A DNA stretch of 32,579 nucleotides. Origin: Promethearchaeota archaeon. Its GTDB lineage: Archaea > Asgardarchaeota > Lokiarchaeia > Sigyniarchaeales > SOKP01. The stretch spans positions 1 to 32,579 of the forward strand of contig JAEOTP010000031.1 in NCBI GenBank assembly GCA_016839765.1, written 5' to 3'. The notes under the pieces are model-generated. The model saw only the letters and a list, made by a program, of their open reading frames with translations, made no database searches and was not told the origin of the DNA. Position numbers and translations under genes: made by a program. Below, piece after piece: positions 16,408 to 24,428 of the stretch; the first letter of the stretch is position 1, and every line of letters begins with the position of its first letter.

Positions 16408-17454
16408 ATGAATGAAGATAAAAGCAAAAGAATTTCCAATTGGTTAAAAAGAAGAAAACGGCTTATTATAGGAATTACTACTATTATTTTAATCATTGTT
16501 ATGATTATATTCGTGGATTTTGAAAGTTTTATTCATAAAATAATCATTATTGGACCTTTTGGTTTATTGGCCTTTATTATTACATATACCCTAGCTTTTA
16601 TTTTAAGAGCATACAAATTAAAACTGGTATTTAAGGGTATTAATCAAAAAATTAGTTATTCTACATCATATTTTTCATTAGGTGCTTCCTTTTTCATTAA
16701 TAGTGTGATTCCAGGTAAAGTAGGTGATGTTGCAAAGATATTTATTATAAAAGATCAAGAAAATATTGGATTAGGTGAATCAACAGCTGGTATTGCCGTA
16801 GAAAGAATATTAGATTTGATATTATTGTTTATTATAAGCTGCTTTGCTTTAATTTTTTTATACTTAAGTAATATTGGAGAAGCCAGCGATAGAGAAGTTT
16901 TAGGGTTAAAATTACAATTTTATTTAATTATTGGTGCCGTATTAATAATTGGTATATTAATTCTTATAATTTTATTATTATATAAAACAGAAACCGTAAT
17001 AAAACTAATAGCAAAGATTTCTCCAAAAATTGCATATTATATCGGAAGATTTGTCGTAAATTTTAAAAGAGGTATTAAAGAATTAAAAGAAAACAAAAAA
17101 GTCTTAATATATATCATTCTGTTAGGCGTTCCAGTCTACGTTATTGATGCATTTATTATTGTAATATTCTTTTATGCATTAGGACTCCATCTAAACATTT
17201 TAATATTAATTTTGGCTGTGATCATATCCTTTTTCAGTCAAGTACTTCCTATATTACCAGGAGGTTGGATAATATCAGAAAATATTGGGGCAGTGTTTAT
17301 AGTCTTATTTTATCCTTTCTTAGGGTATGATAATATTTTAGCAATTTTTATAATTGATCACCTAATTAGACAAGTATATGTTTTATTCTTCGGAGGATAT
17401 TCTATTTTCCGTTTTAATTTCAGTTTAAAAGAATTTAAAGATATGAAAGAATAA
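16408..17454 (+). CDS. UPF0104 / lysylphosphatidylglycerol synthase-type membrane protein (flippase-like)
   Basis: A polytopic membrane protein with about eight hydrophobic segments, of the UPF0104 family related to the membrane half of bacterial MprF. The first segment follows a basic N-terminus (KRRKRLIIG...), and the family signature is the IPGKVGDVAKIFIIKDQ...GESTAGIAVERILDL region (about residues 95-140). The second signature, ILPGGWIISENIGAVF, lies near the C-terminus. Related proteins move or modify lipids or lipid-linked glycans. No soluble aminoacyl-transferase domain is fused. It is followed by a GT2 glycosyltransferase after 25 bases, a pairing consistent with making or moving a lipid-linked sugar. 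No Shine-Dalgarno sequence is evident at the start. Family membership is well supported; substrate unknown. Confidence 0.82.
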   Translation: MNEDKSKRISNWLKRRKRLIIGITTIILIIVMIIFVDFESFIHKIIIIGPFGLLAFIITYTLAFILRAYKLKLVFKGINQKISYSTSYFSLGASFFINSVIPGKVGDVAKIFIIKDQENIGLGESTAGIAVERILDLILLFIISCFALIFLYLSNIGEASDREVLGLKLQFYLIIGAVLIIGILILIILLLYKTETVIKLIAKISPKIAYYIGRFVVNFKRGIKELKENKKVLIYIILLGVPVYVIDAFIIVIFFYALGLHLNILILILAVIISFFSQVLPILPGGWIISENIGAVFIVLFYPFLGYDNILAIFIIDHLIRQVYVLFFGGYSIFRFNFSLKEFKDMKE

Positions 17455-17479
17455 TTATGAAAGTATAATTATTATTTGG

Positions 17480-18205
17480 ATGCAAATGTCAAATATTCAG
17501 AGTATAAGTGTTGTTGTCCCTGCATATAATGAGGAAAAAAATCTTCGTAATAGTATTAATATAATCTATAAATATTTAACAAAATTAGTTGGAAATTATT
17601 TTGAAATATTAATTATTGAAAATGGTAGTACTGATAGAACTGCTGATATAGCAAAAGAGTTAGAAATTGAATATACTAATATAAAAGCATTCTTTTTGCC
17701 CACTCCGTCCCTTGGAGAAGCCTATCGATACGGAACTCTTCAAGCAAATTATGATATGGTCACTGTTTATCCAGTGGATCTTGCTTTTAGCTTAAATTTT
17801 ATTGAGCATGCTTATAACCTTATTGATAAATATCCAATCATTCTTGGTGTTCGATTTCATCAAAAAAGTAAAGTTGATCGTCCCCTAATTCGAATTATGA
17901 TCTCCAAAATCCATACAATATTAGTAAATATTCTTTTTAGCACACACTATAATGATGTGGATAGTTTAAAAGCATTTAGGACAGACATATGTAAAAAGCT
18001 GGTTAAACATACTACTGCAAAAGGTCCCTTTATAGAAGTCGAATTAGTTTATCTAATGAATAAGATAGGAATTGAATTTTGTGAAATTCCGGTAAATCAT
18101 ATCGAAAAAGAAATTGCAAGACATCCTTTGTATATAGTCCGGTCGATTTTAATGAATTTCATTAAATTAATTAAGTATAAGTTTCAATCTTTCTTTATAT
18201 CATAA
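17480..18205 (+). CDS. Family 2 glycosyltransferase (dolichol-phosphate mannosyltransferase-like)
   Basis: GT-A fold transferase moving a sugar from a nucleotide donor, likely to a polyprenyl phosphate. SVVVPAYNEEKNL (about 8-20) is the first strand-loop of the family and IIENGSTDRTADIAKEL the second. The metal site normally written DxD appears as YPVDLAFS. There is no C-terminal pair of membrane helices; the protein ends with an amphipathic, basic stretch (MNFIKLIKYKFQSFF) that may attach it to the membrane. Two ATGs compete (17480 and 17486). It lies 25 bases after the flippase-like gene, probably co-transcribed, and its last 22 bases overlap the convergent ATP-grasp gene tail to tail. Family firm; sugar and acceptor unknown. 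Confidence 0.85.
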   Translation: MQMSNIQSISVVVPAYNEEKNLRNSINIIYKYLTKLVGNYFEILIIENGSTDRTADIAKELEIEYTNIKAFFLPTPSLGEAYRYGTLQANYDMVTVYPVDLAFSLNFIEHAYNLIDKYPIILGVRFHQKSKVDRPLIRIMISKIHTILVNILFSTHYNDVDSLKAFRTDICKKLVKHTTAKGPFIEVELVYLMNKIGIEFCEIPVNHIEKEIARHPLYIVRSILMNFIKLIKYKFQSFFIS

Positions 18206-19107
18206 AATATTTCACTCAAAAATCTATTCATTCTAATAAGTTTATAATTATTTATAGGTTTTAACTCGTCATTATTTATTAATTTAACAATACAATCCCC
18301 CATATCTATACCTGCAGCCTTTGTTATTATTGAGGATGCTCCTAGTCTTGGATTAATCTCAATAATGAATTGTTCATTCTCTGGAGTGAGAAATACTTGT
18401 AAATTAATTGGACCATAAAATTTTAAGTTGGAAATTATCTTATTAACGTTTTTAAGAAATATTTCATTATTAACGGTTTCACCTTTATAACATATCCCAA
18501 ATCTTACTTCGATTCTCTTTCTAGGGACCGCATATATTAATTCTCCGTTTTCACCACAAAAACAATCAATAGTATATTCTTGACCAGTGATTTTCTTTTG
18601 AGCAATATATTCTGAAGGAACATTTTCATATTTCAATCCGTCATCGATAATTCCTTTAGTACCAACTCCTCTTCTTAATTTATAAATTACATCATTTCCT
18701 ATATTTTTAGAAACATTCTCTAAACAAGTTATTGGTGTAGGAATATTATTAGATGAAAAAAATTTATAAGTTTCCCATTTGTCATTACATATTTTAACTG
18801 TTTTATATGGTGAGGCAATAAGTTTAGTTTCTAATTTTGTTCTATATTTTGATAATATTTCCACCTCAGTATCATAAATTGGTATGATGGCATCAATTTT
18901 TTCCTTATTGCAGACTTCATTTATTTTTTCAATATAAAAAGAATCTTCGGCACTAGGAACTAAATAAAATTTATCACAAAAATAACTCCCAGCTAAATAA
19001 TAGGCATCTTGACGATCTGTACCTACGATTCTAGTTTTATTTCTATCAAATAATTTAATAGCTGTTATAGCTGGATTAGCCCCAATGCTCGTTATAAGAA
19101 TATTCAT
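18184..19107 (-). CDS. ATP-grasp domain protein (carbamoyl-phosphate-synthase/PylC-like ligase)
   Basis: An ATP-grasp enzyme, which joins a carboxylate to an amine or thiol through an acyl-phosphate. The N-terminal pre-ATP-grasp domain starts MNILITSIGANPAITAIKLF; the central ATP-binding part has KLRRGVGTKGI as the glycine-rich loop; EFIIEINPRLGASS-like text near the C-terminus holds the metal-binding Glu and Asn. I chose the start at 19107 because this sequence is the typical first strand; an in-frame ATG at 19161 would add 18 hydrophobic residues that end in a partial echo of the same start. It overlaps the GT2 gene by 22 bases tail to tail and diverges from the epimerase. Set in a sugar cluster, it may attach an amino acid or similar group to a sugar, which is inference. 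Confidence 0.82.
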   Translation of the reverse strand: MNILITSIGANPAITAIKLFDRNKTRIVGTDRQDAYYLAGSYFCDKFYLVPSAEDSFYIEKINEVCNKEKIDAIIPIYDTEVEILSKYRTKLETKLIASPYKTVKICNDKWETYKFFSSNNIPTPITCLENVSKNIGNDVIYKLRRGVGTKGIIDDGLKYENVPSEYIAQKKITGQEYTIDCFCGENGELIYAVPRKRIEVRFGICYKGETVNNEIFLKNVNKIISNLKFYGPINLQVFLTPENEQFIIEINPRLGASSIITKAAGIDMGDCIVKLINNDELKPINNYKLIRMNRFLSEIFYDIKKD

Positions 19108-19204
19108 TGTTCTAAATATTAAAAAATTTTCAAGTATAATTAAATTAAGTAATATATTCAAAAAAAAAATACCTAAAAATAAAAATTAGAATATATTAAT
19201 GAGA

Positions 19205-19216
19205 ACTATATTATAA
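19205..19216 (+). promoter_or_regulatory. Candidate TATA box for the epimerase operon
   Basis: ACTATATTATAA is centred about 30 bases before the ATG at 19240, where an archaeal TATA box would place the transcription start at or next to the ATG. With no Shine-Dalgarno site, this suggests a leaderless message. The call rests on position and AT composition in an AT-rich genome. Confidence 0.3.
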
Positions 19217-19239
19217 CTACATATAAAAGATTTCTTTAT

Positions 19240-20238
19240 ATGAATCTAAAAGGATTAAACATTTTGGTAACTGGTGGAGCGGGTTTTATTGGGTCGCATA
19301 TTGTTGAAAGTTTAATTAATAATGGGGCAAAAGTAAGAATTATTGATAATTTTAGTACTGGTTCTTTAGAGAATCTTAAAGGAATTATTGAAAAGGTAGA
19401 TATTATAGAAGGAGATATCCTTAACTATAATTTATTATTAAAGGCGTGTAAAGATATAGATGTTATTTCACATCAAGCAGCACAATTGGAAATTATAACC
19501 TGTATGCAAGATCCAATTTTTGATTTAAAAAGCAATACTGAAGCGAGTCTCAATGTTTTTAATGCGGCTGTAAAGTCAAATGTCAAAAAAATAATATATG
19601 CATCATCCGCTTGTATTTATGGCCAAGCAGAATATATTCCTCAGGATGAAGAGCATCCAAATAAACCAAATTGGCCATATGGCGTAAGTAAACTTGCCGT
19701 AGAAAAATATTCTAAAATATATACGGATTACTATAAAATACCGATGATTGGGCTAAGATATGGTATAACTTATGGACCAAGAGAATGGTATGGAAGAGTG
19801 TTAACAATATTTTTAAAGAGAGCTTTAGAGAAAAAATTACCTGTGGTTTGGGGAGGTGAACAATTGAGAGATTTTATTTATGTATCTGATGCTGTTGATC
19901 TTCATAATCTTTGTATTAAAAATAATGATTTAGTCAATGAAATATTTAATGTATCTACTGGAATAGGTACCAGTATTAAAGATTTAGCAGAAATTGTCAT
20001 AAAGACTCTTAATTTAGAAGGGAGTCCCATTTTTGAGGATTTGGATGAAGGAAACATTTCCAAGGAAGTAGAAGGAAGACCAAGATTACCATTAGAATTA
20101 AAAAGAATGGTTTTAGATAATAAAAAAGCAAAAAAGATACTTAAATGGGAGCCAAAAATAAAATTAAAAGAAGGAATCATTAAGGAATTTGAGTGGTTGA
20201 AGAATAATATAACGAAATGGAAAAATATTAGTATATAG
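19240..20238 (+). CDS. NAD-dependent nucleotide-sugar epimerase/dehydratase
   Basis: Extended short-chain dehydrogenase acting on nucleotide sugars, of the UDP-glucose 4-epimerase group. The NAD-binding loop is TGGAGFIGSH (11-20), followed by the acidic residue in IIDNFSTGS, the active-site Ser region YASSACIYG, and the catalytic Tyr-Lys in WPYGVSKLAVEKY. WGGEQLRDFIYVSDAVD is the usual substrate-domain block. Length 332 is typical. No Shine-Dalgarno site lies before the ATG and the message may be leaderless. A methyltransferase follows 9 bases after the stop, so the two are one unit. The exact sugar (4-epimerase versus 4,6-dehydratase) cannot be assigned by eye. Confidence 0.9.
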   Translation: MNLKGLNILVTGGAGFIGSHIVESLINNGAKVRIIDNFSTGSLENLKGIIEKVDIIEGDILNYNLLLKACKDIDVISHQAAQLEIITCMQDPIFDLKSNTEASLNVFNAAVKSNVKKIIYASSACIYGQAEYIPQDEEHPNKPNWPYGVSKLAVEKYSKIYTDYYKIPMIGLRYGITYGPREWYGRVLTIFLKRALEKKLPVVWGGEQLRDFIYVSDAVDLHNLCIKNNDLVNEIFNVSTGIGTSIKDLAEIVIKTLNLEGSPIFEDLDEGNISKEVEGRPRLPLELKRMVLDNKKAKKILKWEPKIKLKEGIIKEFEWLKNNITKWKNISI

Positions 20239-20241
20239 GGG
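20237..20241 (+). promoter_or_regulatory. Shine-Dalgarno-like AGGGG that decides the methyltransferase start
   Basis: AGGGG overlaps the epimerase stop codon and lies six bases before the ATG at 20248. The TTG at 20242 would sit against it with no spacer, so the ATG is preferred. Confidence 0.45.
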
Positions 20242-20247
20242 TTGAAT

Positions 20248-21000
20248 ATGAATAATAATAAGAAAGTAATAGACGAAATTGCTGAGTGGTATGATTCTCC
20301 GGAAGGATTTACAAAGAATTGGTATAATCTTTATAAAAAATTAGTTTTTTTTAGATACAACGCTATAAAACCATTTCTTGAAGGTAATATTATTCTTGAA
20401 GTAGGGATCGCAAATGGAGAAATGACTCAATATCTCTTTCAACATTTTGAAAAAGTAATTGGATTAGAAGGAAGTAGTCATTTTATTGAAGAAATAAAAA
20501 AAAGGTTTCCAGAATATTATAAATCAAATCGATTAGAACTGATACATTCATTATTAGAAGATTATTCTTCTGATATTAAATATGATATTATACTCTTTAG
20601 CCATATTTTAGAACATTTAGATAAACCTGGTGAAATTTTGTTGAAATTAAAAAAATGGATTAAAAAAGATGGCAAAATAATAATTTTAGTACCTAATGCT
20701 AATTCATTACATAGACAGGTTGGGGTCAAAATGGGTTTATTAAATAGGATCGATGATTTAAATGACCTAGACAAAAAATTAGGTCATAAACGAGTATATA
20801 CTTGGGATACGTTAAAAGAGACTTTAATTGACTCAGGATTAAAGATTGTAGAACTAGGAGGTTATTTCCTCAAACCACTCGCAAATTATCAAATTGAGAA
20901 ATGGTTTACAGAGAAAATGATTGATGCTTTTTTTGAATTAGGTAAAAAATATCAAGAAATGGGTGTGGAGATATATGCAATTTGCATTTGCGAAAAATAA
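20248..21000 (+). CDS. Class I SAM-dependent methyltransferase
   Basis: A 250-residue soluble methyltransferase. The SAM site is ILEVGIANGEMTQYL with the acidic motif-II residue in VIGLEGSS; DIILFSHILEHLDKPGEIL is the motif typical of the Methyltransf_11/23 type; WIKKDGKIIILVPNANSLHR closes the core. The C-terminal part (LKETLIDSGLKIVELGGYFLKPL) resembles enzymes acting on sugars or lipids. The ATG at 20248 is chosen over the upstream TTG at 20242. The gene is tightly linked behind the epimerase, so methylation of a sugar intermediate or of the finished glycan is plausible. A long T-run follows. The family is firm and the substrate is unknown. Confidence 0.85.
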   Translation: MNNNKKVIDEIAEWYDSPEGFTKNWYNLYKKLVFFRYNAIKPFLEGNIILEVGIANGEMTQYLFQHFEKVIGLEGSSHFIEEIKKRFPEYYKSNRLELIHSLLEDYSSDIKYDIILFSHILEHLDKPGEILLKLKKWIKKDGKIIILVPNANSLHRQVGVKMGLLNRIDDLNDLDKKLGHKRVYTWDTLKETLIDSGLKIVELGGYFLKPLANYQIEKWFTEKMIDAFFELGKKYQEMGVEIYAICICEK

Positions 21001-21084
21001 ATTAAATTCTGATTTGTTGATTTTGTGAGTAAATTTAATAATGAGATTTCCAGAGATATAGAAATATTGAAAATGTATTATTAA

Positions 21085-21095
21085 TTTTTTTTTTT
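21085..21095 (+). terminator. T11 run in the 199-bp gap after the methyltransferase
   Basis: An uninterrupted run of eleven T lies about 85 bases after the methyltransferase stop, followed at about 21102-21126 by an imperfect inverted repeat (AGTAATAAATTT ... AAATTTACT). The run fits an archaeal terminator separating this unit from the Gfo/Idh-DegT pair. Nothing else was found in the gap. Confidence 0.4.
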
Positions 21096-21199
21096 AGATT
21101 TAGTAGTAATAAATTTAAAAAAAATTTACTTAAAATTAATGATTTTTTAGAATTTTATAAAATTAAATAATCCATATAATCAAATAAGATGAATATGAA

Positions 21200-22090
21200 A
21201 TGAAGATTGGTATAGTTGGTCAAGGTTATTGGGGGAAGATTATCTTAAGAAATTTAGAGAATATGAATTATAAAGAGATTACATTATGTGATATTGCTTC
21301 TTTAAATAAAAAACATAATCAAAATTATGAGATATTTAATAATTATAAGGATTTGAATTGTGATTGTGTTTTTATTACAACGCCAACCAATACTCATTTT
21401 GAAATTAGTAAATACTTTTTAGAAAAAAAAGTTAATGTATTCTGCGAAAAACCTCTCACAACTTCCATAACCGAAGCAGAGGCTTTATACGATATAGCAT
21501 TAAAAAACAACACAATATTATTTACGGATTGGATTTTCACATATAATTCTCACATTGAAACAATAAAAAGAGACTATGAGAGCGGTAAATTAGGCAAAAT
21601 TAGAAGTATTTTTATGAATAGATTAAATTTGGGGCCAGAGAGATTTGACGTAAACGCTCGTTGGGATTTAGCCTCTCATGATATTTCGATCATCCAGTAT
21701 CTTTTTTCGGAAGAACCTGTAAACATAAGATGGACTGATTATAAAAGGAATAAAAATTCAAAGCAAGATGATAGCACTTTAGGTTTTATAGAATACAACG
21801 AATTTTTAGCCTGTATCAATGCTAGTTGGCATTACAGGAAAAAGGTAAGAGAATGTATTTTTGAATTTGATAATTATTTTATCGTTTGGGATGACTATAA
21901 AAGGTTTCTACAATATGAAGATTCAACTAACGTGAGTTTTCCAATATATTCAGGTAATTTAAGTTATCCTTGTAGTTCATATCAAGAACCACTAAAAAAT
22001 GCAATTGAAGTATTTTTTTCATTTAACACTGAATATTTAATTAAACAAAAAAAATTAACACTAGATACATTGAAAATATTGGAGGCGTAG
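21200..22090 (+). CDS. Gfo/Idh/MocA family sugar oxidoreductase
   Basis: NAD(P)-dependent oxidoreductase with an N-terminal Rossmann fold: KIGIVGQGYWGKIILRNL (2-19) binds the nucleotide, FITTPTNTHFEI is strand 4, and FCEKPLTTSITEAEAL holds the family's catalytic Lys. The C-terminal half is the alpha/beta substrate domain, with the ARWDLASHDISII block including a conserved His. At 296 residues it is at the short end for the family. A DegT-type aminotransferase follows after 4 bases, and this order (oxidise a sugar hydroxyl to a ketone, then transaminate it) is well known in amino-sugar pathways such as those for 3-amino sugars. The pairing supports a nucleotide-sugar substrate. Family firm, sugar inferred. 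Confidence 0.87.
   Translation: MKIGIVGQGYWGKIILRNLENMNYKEITLCDIASLNKKHNQNYEIFNNYKDLNCDCVFITTPTNTHFEISKYFLEKKVNVFCEKPLTTSITEAEALYDIALKNNTILFTDWIFTYNSHIETIKRDYESGKLGKIRSIFMNRLNLGPERFDVNARWDLASHDISIIQYLFSEEPVNIRWTDYKRNKNSKQDDSTLGFIEYNEFLACINASWHYRKKVRECIFEFDNYFIVWDDYKRFLQYEDSTNVSFPIYSGNLSYPCSSYQEPLKNAIEVFFSFNTEYLIKQKKLTLDTLKILEA
22081..22085 (+). promoter_or_regulatory. Strong Shine-Dalgarno site for the DegT aminotransferase
   Basis: GGAGG lies inside the last codons of the Gfo/Idh gene and ends nine bases before the ATG at 22095. It is the clearest ribosome-binding site in the window and supports translational coupling of the pair. Confidence 0.6.
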
Positions 22091-22094
22091 TTTT

Positions 22095-23216
22095 ATGGAT
22101 ATAATGTTTAATAATTTATCAAAACAGTGGGATATGATAAAGGAGGATGTTACTCCAAGATTAGAAGCGCTATTTAAAAAGTCTGATTTCATTGGTGGAA
22201 AAGCTATTGGGGAATTTGAAGAAAATTTTGCTCAATATTGCGGAATAAAATACGCTGTAGGCGTTTCAAATGGAACTGATGCGTTAAAACTATCATTAGC
22301 TGCATTTGAAGTTGAATCTCCATGTGGAGTAATTATTCCAGCTAACACTTTTATAGCTACAGCTTTACCGGTTACATATATTAGCGATATAACTTATGAT
22401 TTAATATTAGTTGATTGTGATGAATATTATCAAATCGATGTAGAGCTTTTAGAATTATACTTAAAGAAAAATAGAAACAAATGGAAATCTTGTATAATAA
22501 TTCCAGTTCATCTATATGGCCATCCATCCAATATGAAACGAATCCTTGAAATTGCAGAGGAATTTAATTGCTTTATTTTAGAAGATTCTTCACAAGCTCA
22601 TGGAGCAATGGTTTTAAATAAGAAAGTTGGAGGAATTGGGGATATTTCAGCATTTTCCTTGTATCCCGGTAAAAATCTGGGGGCTGCAGGAGATGCCGGA
22701 GTTATTACTACAAATAACGAGAAATTATATAAAAAGGTTAAATCTTTAAGAAATTATGGATCATCTGAAAAATATCATTATGACTTTAAAGGTTGGAATA
22801 ATAGGTTAGACACTATTCAAGCTATAATAGTAGACGAAAAATTAAAGCATTTAGACAAATGGAACGATATGAGAATTGAGAAAGCAAAAAAATATGATGA
22901 TTTATTTAAAGATAATAACGAAATAATAACACCAAAAACAGCGCCATATATTAATAAACAAGTTTATCATATTTATGCTATTAGAGTGGAAGAAAGAGAT
23001 AAACTTCAAACATATTTAACTAAACACAATATTCCTACTATTATTCATTATCCAATTCCTATTGAAAAAACAAAACCATTTAAGCATCTTGAACATTTTG
23101 ACAATAAAAAGGCAAAACAATATGCGAATGAGTTGCTTAGTTTACCTATGCATCCATTTTTAACAGAGGAGGAAATCGAGTATATTGTAGAAAGGATTAA
23201 AACTTTTACCAAATAA
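22095..23216 (+). CDS. DegT/DnrJ/EryC1/StrS family sugar aminotransferase
   Basis: PLP-dependent transferase that adds an amino group to a keto-nucleotide sugar. The PLP Lys is K193 in SLYPGKNLGAAGDAG; SNGTDALKLSLAA binds the phosphate; EDSSQAHGA carries the Asp contacting the PLP ring nitrogen; RNYGSSEKYHYDFKGWNNRLD is the usual dimer/substrate loop. Length 373 is standard. The start is set by the GGAGG site, nine bases upstream. It is coupled to the Gfo/Idh gene, implying that the ketone made there is aminated here. It most resembles enzymes making 3-amino sugars, but I cannot fix the position of amination or the nucleotide. Confidence 0.9.
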   Translation: MDIMFNNLSKQWDMIKEDVTPRLEALFKKSDFIGGKAIGEFEENFAQYCGIKYAVGVSNGTDALKLSLAAFEVESPCGVIIPANTFIATALPVTYISDITYDLILVDCDEYYQIDVELLELYLKKNRNKWKSCIIIPVHLYGHPSNMKRILEIAEEFNCFILEDSSQAHGAMVLNKKVGGIGDISAFSLYPGKNLGAAGDAGVITTNNEKLYKKVKSLRNYGSSEKYHYDFKGWNNRLDTIQAIIVDEKLKHLDKWNDMRIEKAKKYDDLFKDNNEIITPKTAPYINKQVYHIYAIRVEERDKLQTYLTKHNIPTIIHYPIPIEKTKPFKHLEHFDNKKAKQYANELLSLPMHPFLTEEEIEYIVERIKTFTK

Positions 23217-23363
23217 GTTCCAAGTATAAAAAGTTTTATTAACATATTTCTTAGAAGAATTGAAAAGATAATTAAATTTTTTACTAAAGCTTTAAATTAA
23301 TAATTCTTTAGATTTAATAAAATGTGTTAAGAATAGTACTACTTTAAGTAAGTGAAATAAAAA

Positions 23364-24410
23364 GTGAATAATGAACCTTCTAAAGAGAATCAGTCTTTTT
23401 TAGAAAAAATTTTGAATTATAAAGGAATAATTTTAATTTTTATCGGAATATTAATTAGAATCTTCATGCTTCTTTATTATTATTACACTCACGCAATAGA
23501 TCCATTAAAAAGTTGGGGAGATGTAGATATCAATTTCAGTGGTAGTTATCATTATCCTCCGCTCACTATGTATCTATTAGACTTTTTTAGAGTAGTTTCA
23601 TTTGGAATAGTTGAAATTTTTGCCTTTTGGTCTTTTCTTTTAGAAATATTAAGCGTTTTTTTATTCTACTTTGTCTTAAAAAGCTTTAATATATCTAACA
23701 AAAAATATGTTTATGGATTATTCTTAATAAACCCCTTTTTCTTTTTAAATAATGTATTTAGTTTAGAGAATTGTGGTTACCACATAACTGATTCATTCTT
23801 TTTTATTTTTTTATTTTTAACTTTAATATTTTACCCAAAAAAAGAAGATTGGAGCAAATATTTATTTTATGTATTTCTAGCGTTATCTGCAGTCGCAAAA
23901 ATTTATACTTTGCCAATTATGGGATTTTTCTTTCTTAAGTTTTTAATAGAAAAAGATTGGAATGAGATGAAAAAATTTTTAATTATCACAATCCCCATCG
24001 TTGTTGTTTTCTTAGCTATACCTTTCTTTTATATAGAAAATTATCTTAATCTTTATTTATTATGGAATGAGGCTGGTGAGGATATATTGCCATTATATAT
24101 TAGGCTAATCATCGTAGCAATCATGGGGCTGTTATATATTTTCTTTAGACTTAAAAAAGCTGGAATTATCGAGATGACTTTCTTTTCAATATTAATTATA
24201 GCTGTTCTTTTGTTCTTTAGTAAGCCCTTTATTCGGTATTTTCAACCTTTATTAATTTATGGAATTTTAACTCCTTATGTGTTTTTCTCATTTACGCTTA
24301 ATCTGGGATTTATCAAAAGGAAAATTACTTTTGATAATAATCTTTTAGTATTTTACTCCTCGTTCATTTTAGTCGGTATAGCCTATTTAATAATAATTTT
24401 TCTATTATAA
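23364..24410 (+). CDS. GT-C-type membrane glycosyltransferase (PIG-M/ALG-like)
   Basis: A polytopic membrane protein of 348 residues with about nine hydrophobic segments. After the first segment comes a loop with WGDVDINF followed by HYPPLTMYLLDFF. An acidic DxD-type motif followed by a YxYPPL-like block in the first loop is the layout of GT-C transferases such as the ER mannosyltransferases, which use polyprenyl-phosphate sugars. INPFFFLNNVFSLENCGYHITDSFF resembles the next conserved loop of the ALG/PIG-M group. The start is GTG at 23364; the nearby ATG at 23371 is out of frame, and no Shine-Dalgarno site is obvious, so the start is uncertain. It converges on the LarA-like gene. Placement as a lipid-linked-sugar transferase fits the glycan cluster; the GT-C assignment is by pattern only. 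Confidence 0.62.
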   Translation: MNNEPSKENQSFLEKILNYKGIILIFIGILIRIFMLLYYYYTHAIDPLKSWGDVDINFSGSYHYPPLTMYLLDFFRVVSFGIVEIFAFWSFLLEILSVFLFYFVLKSFNISNKKYVYGLFLINPFFFLNNVFSLENCGYHITDSFFFIFLFLTLIFYPKKEDWSKYLFYVFLALSAVAKIYTLPIMGFFFLKFLIEKDWNEMKKFLIITIPIVVVFLAIPFFYIENYLNLYLLWNEAGEDILPLYIRLIIVAIMGLLYIFFRLKKAGIIEMTFFSILIIAVLLFFSKPFIRYFQPLLIYGILTPYVFFSFTLNLGFIKRKITFDNNLLVFYSSFILVGIAYLIIIFLL

Positions 24411-24428
24411 TAATTCTCTTTCAATTAT

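Noticed and set aside
19108-19161. Upstream ATG adding 18 residues to the ATP-grasp protein
   Set aside because: The added residues are hydrophobic and non-conserved in style, whereas the ATG at 19107 begins exactly at the first strand of the domain.
21001-21199. Possible small gene or RNA in the 199-bp gap
   Set aside because: Open frames stop within a few codons and only a T11 run and weak inverted repeat are present; I found no tRNA-like fold.
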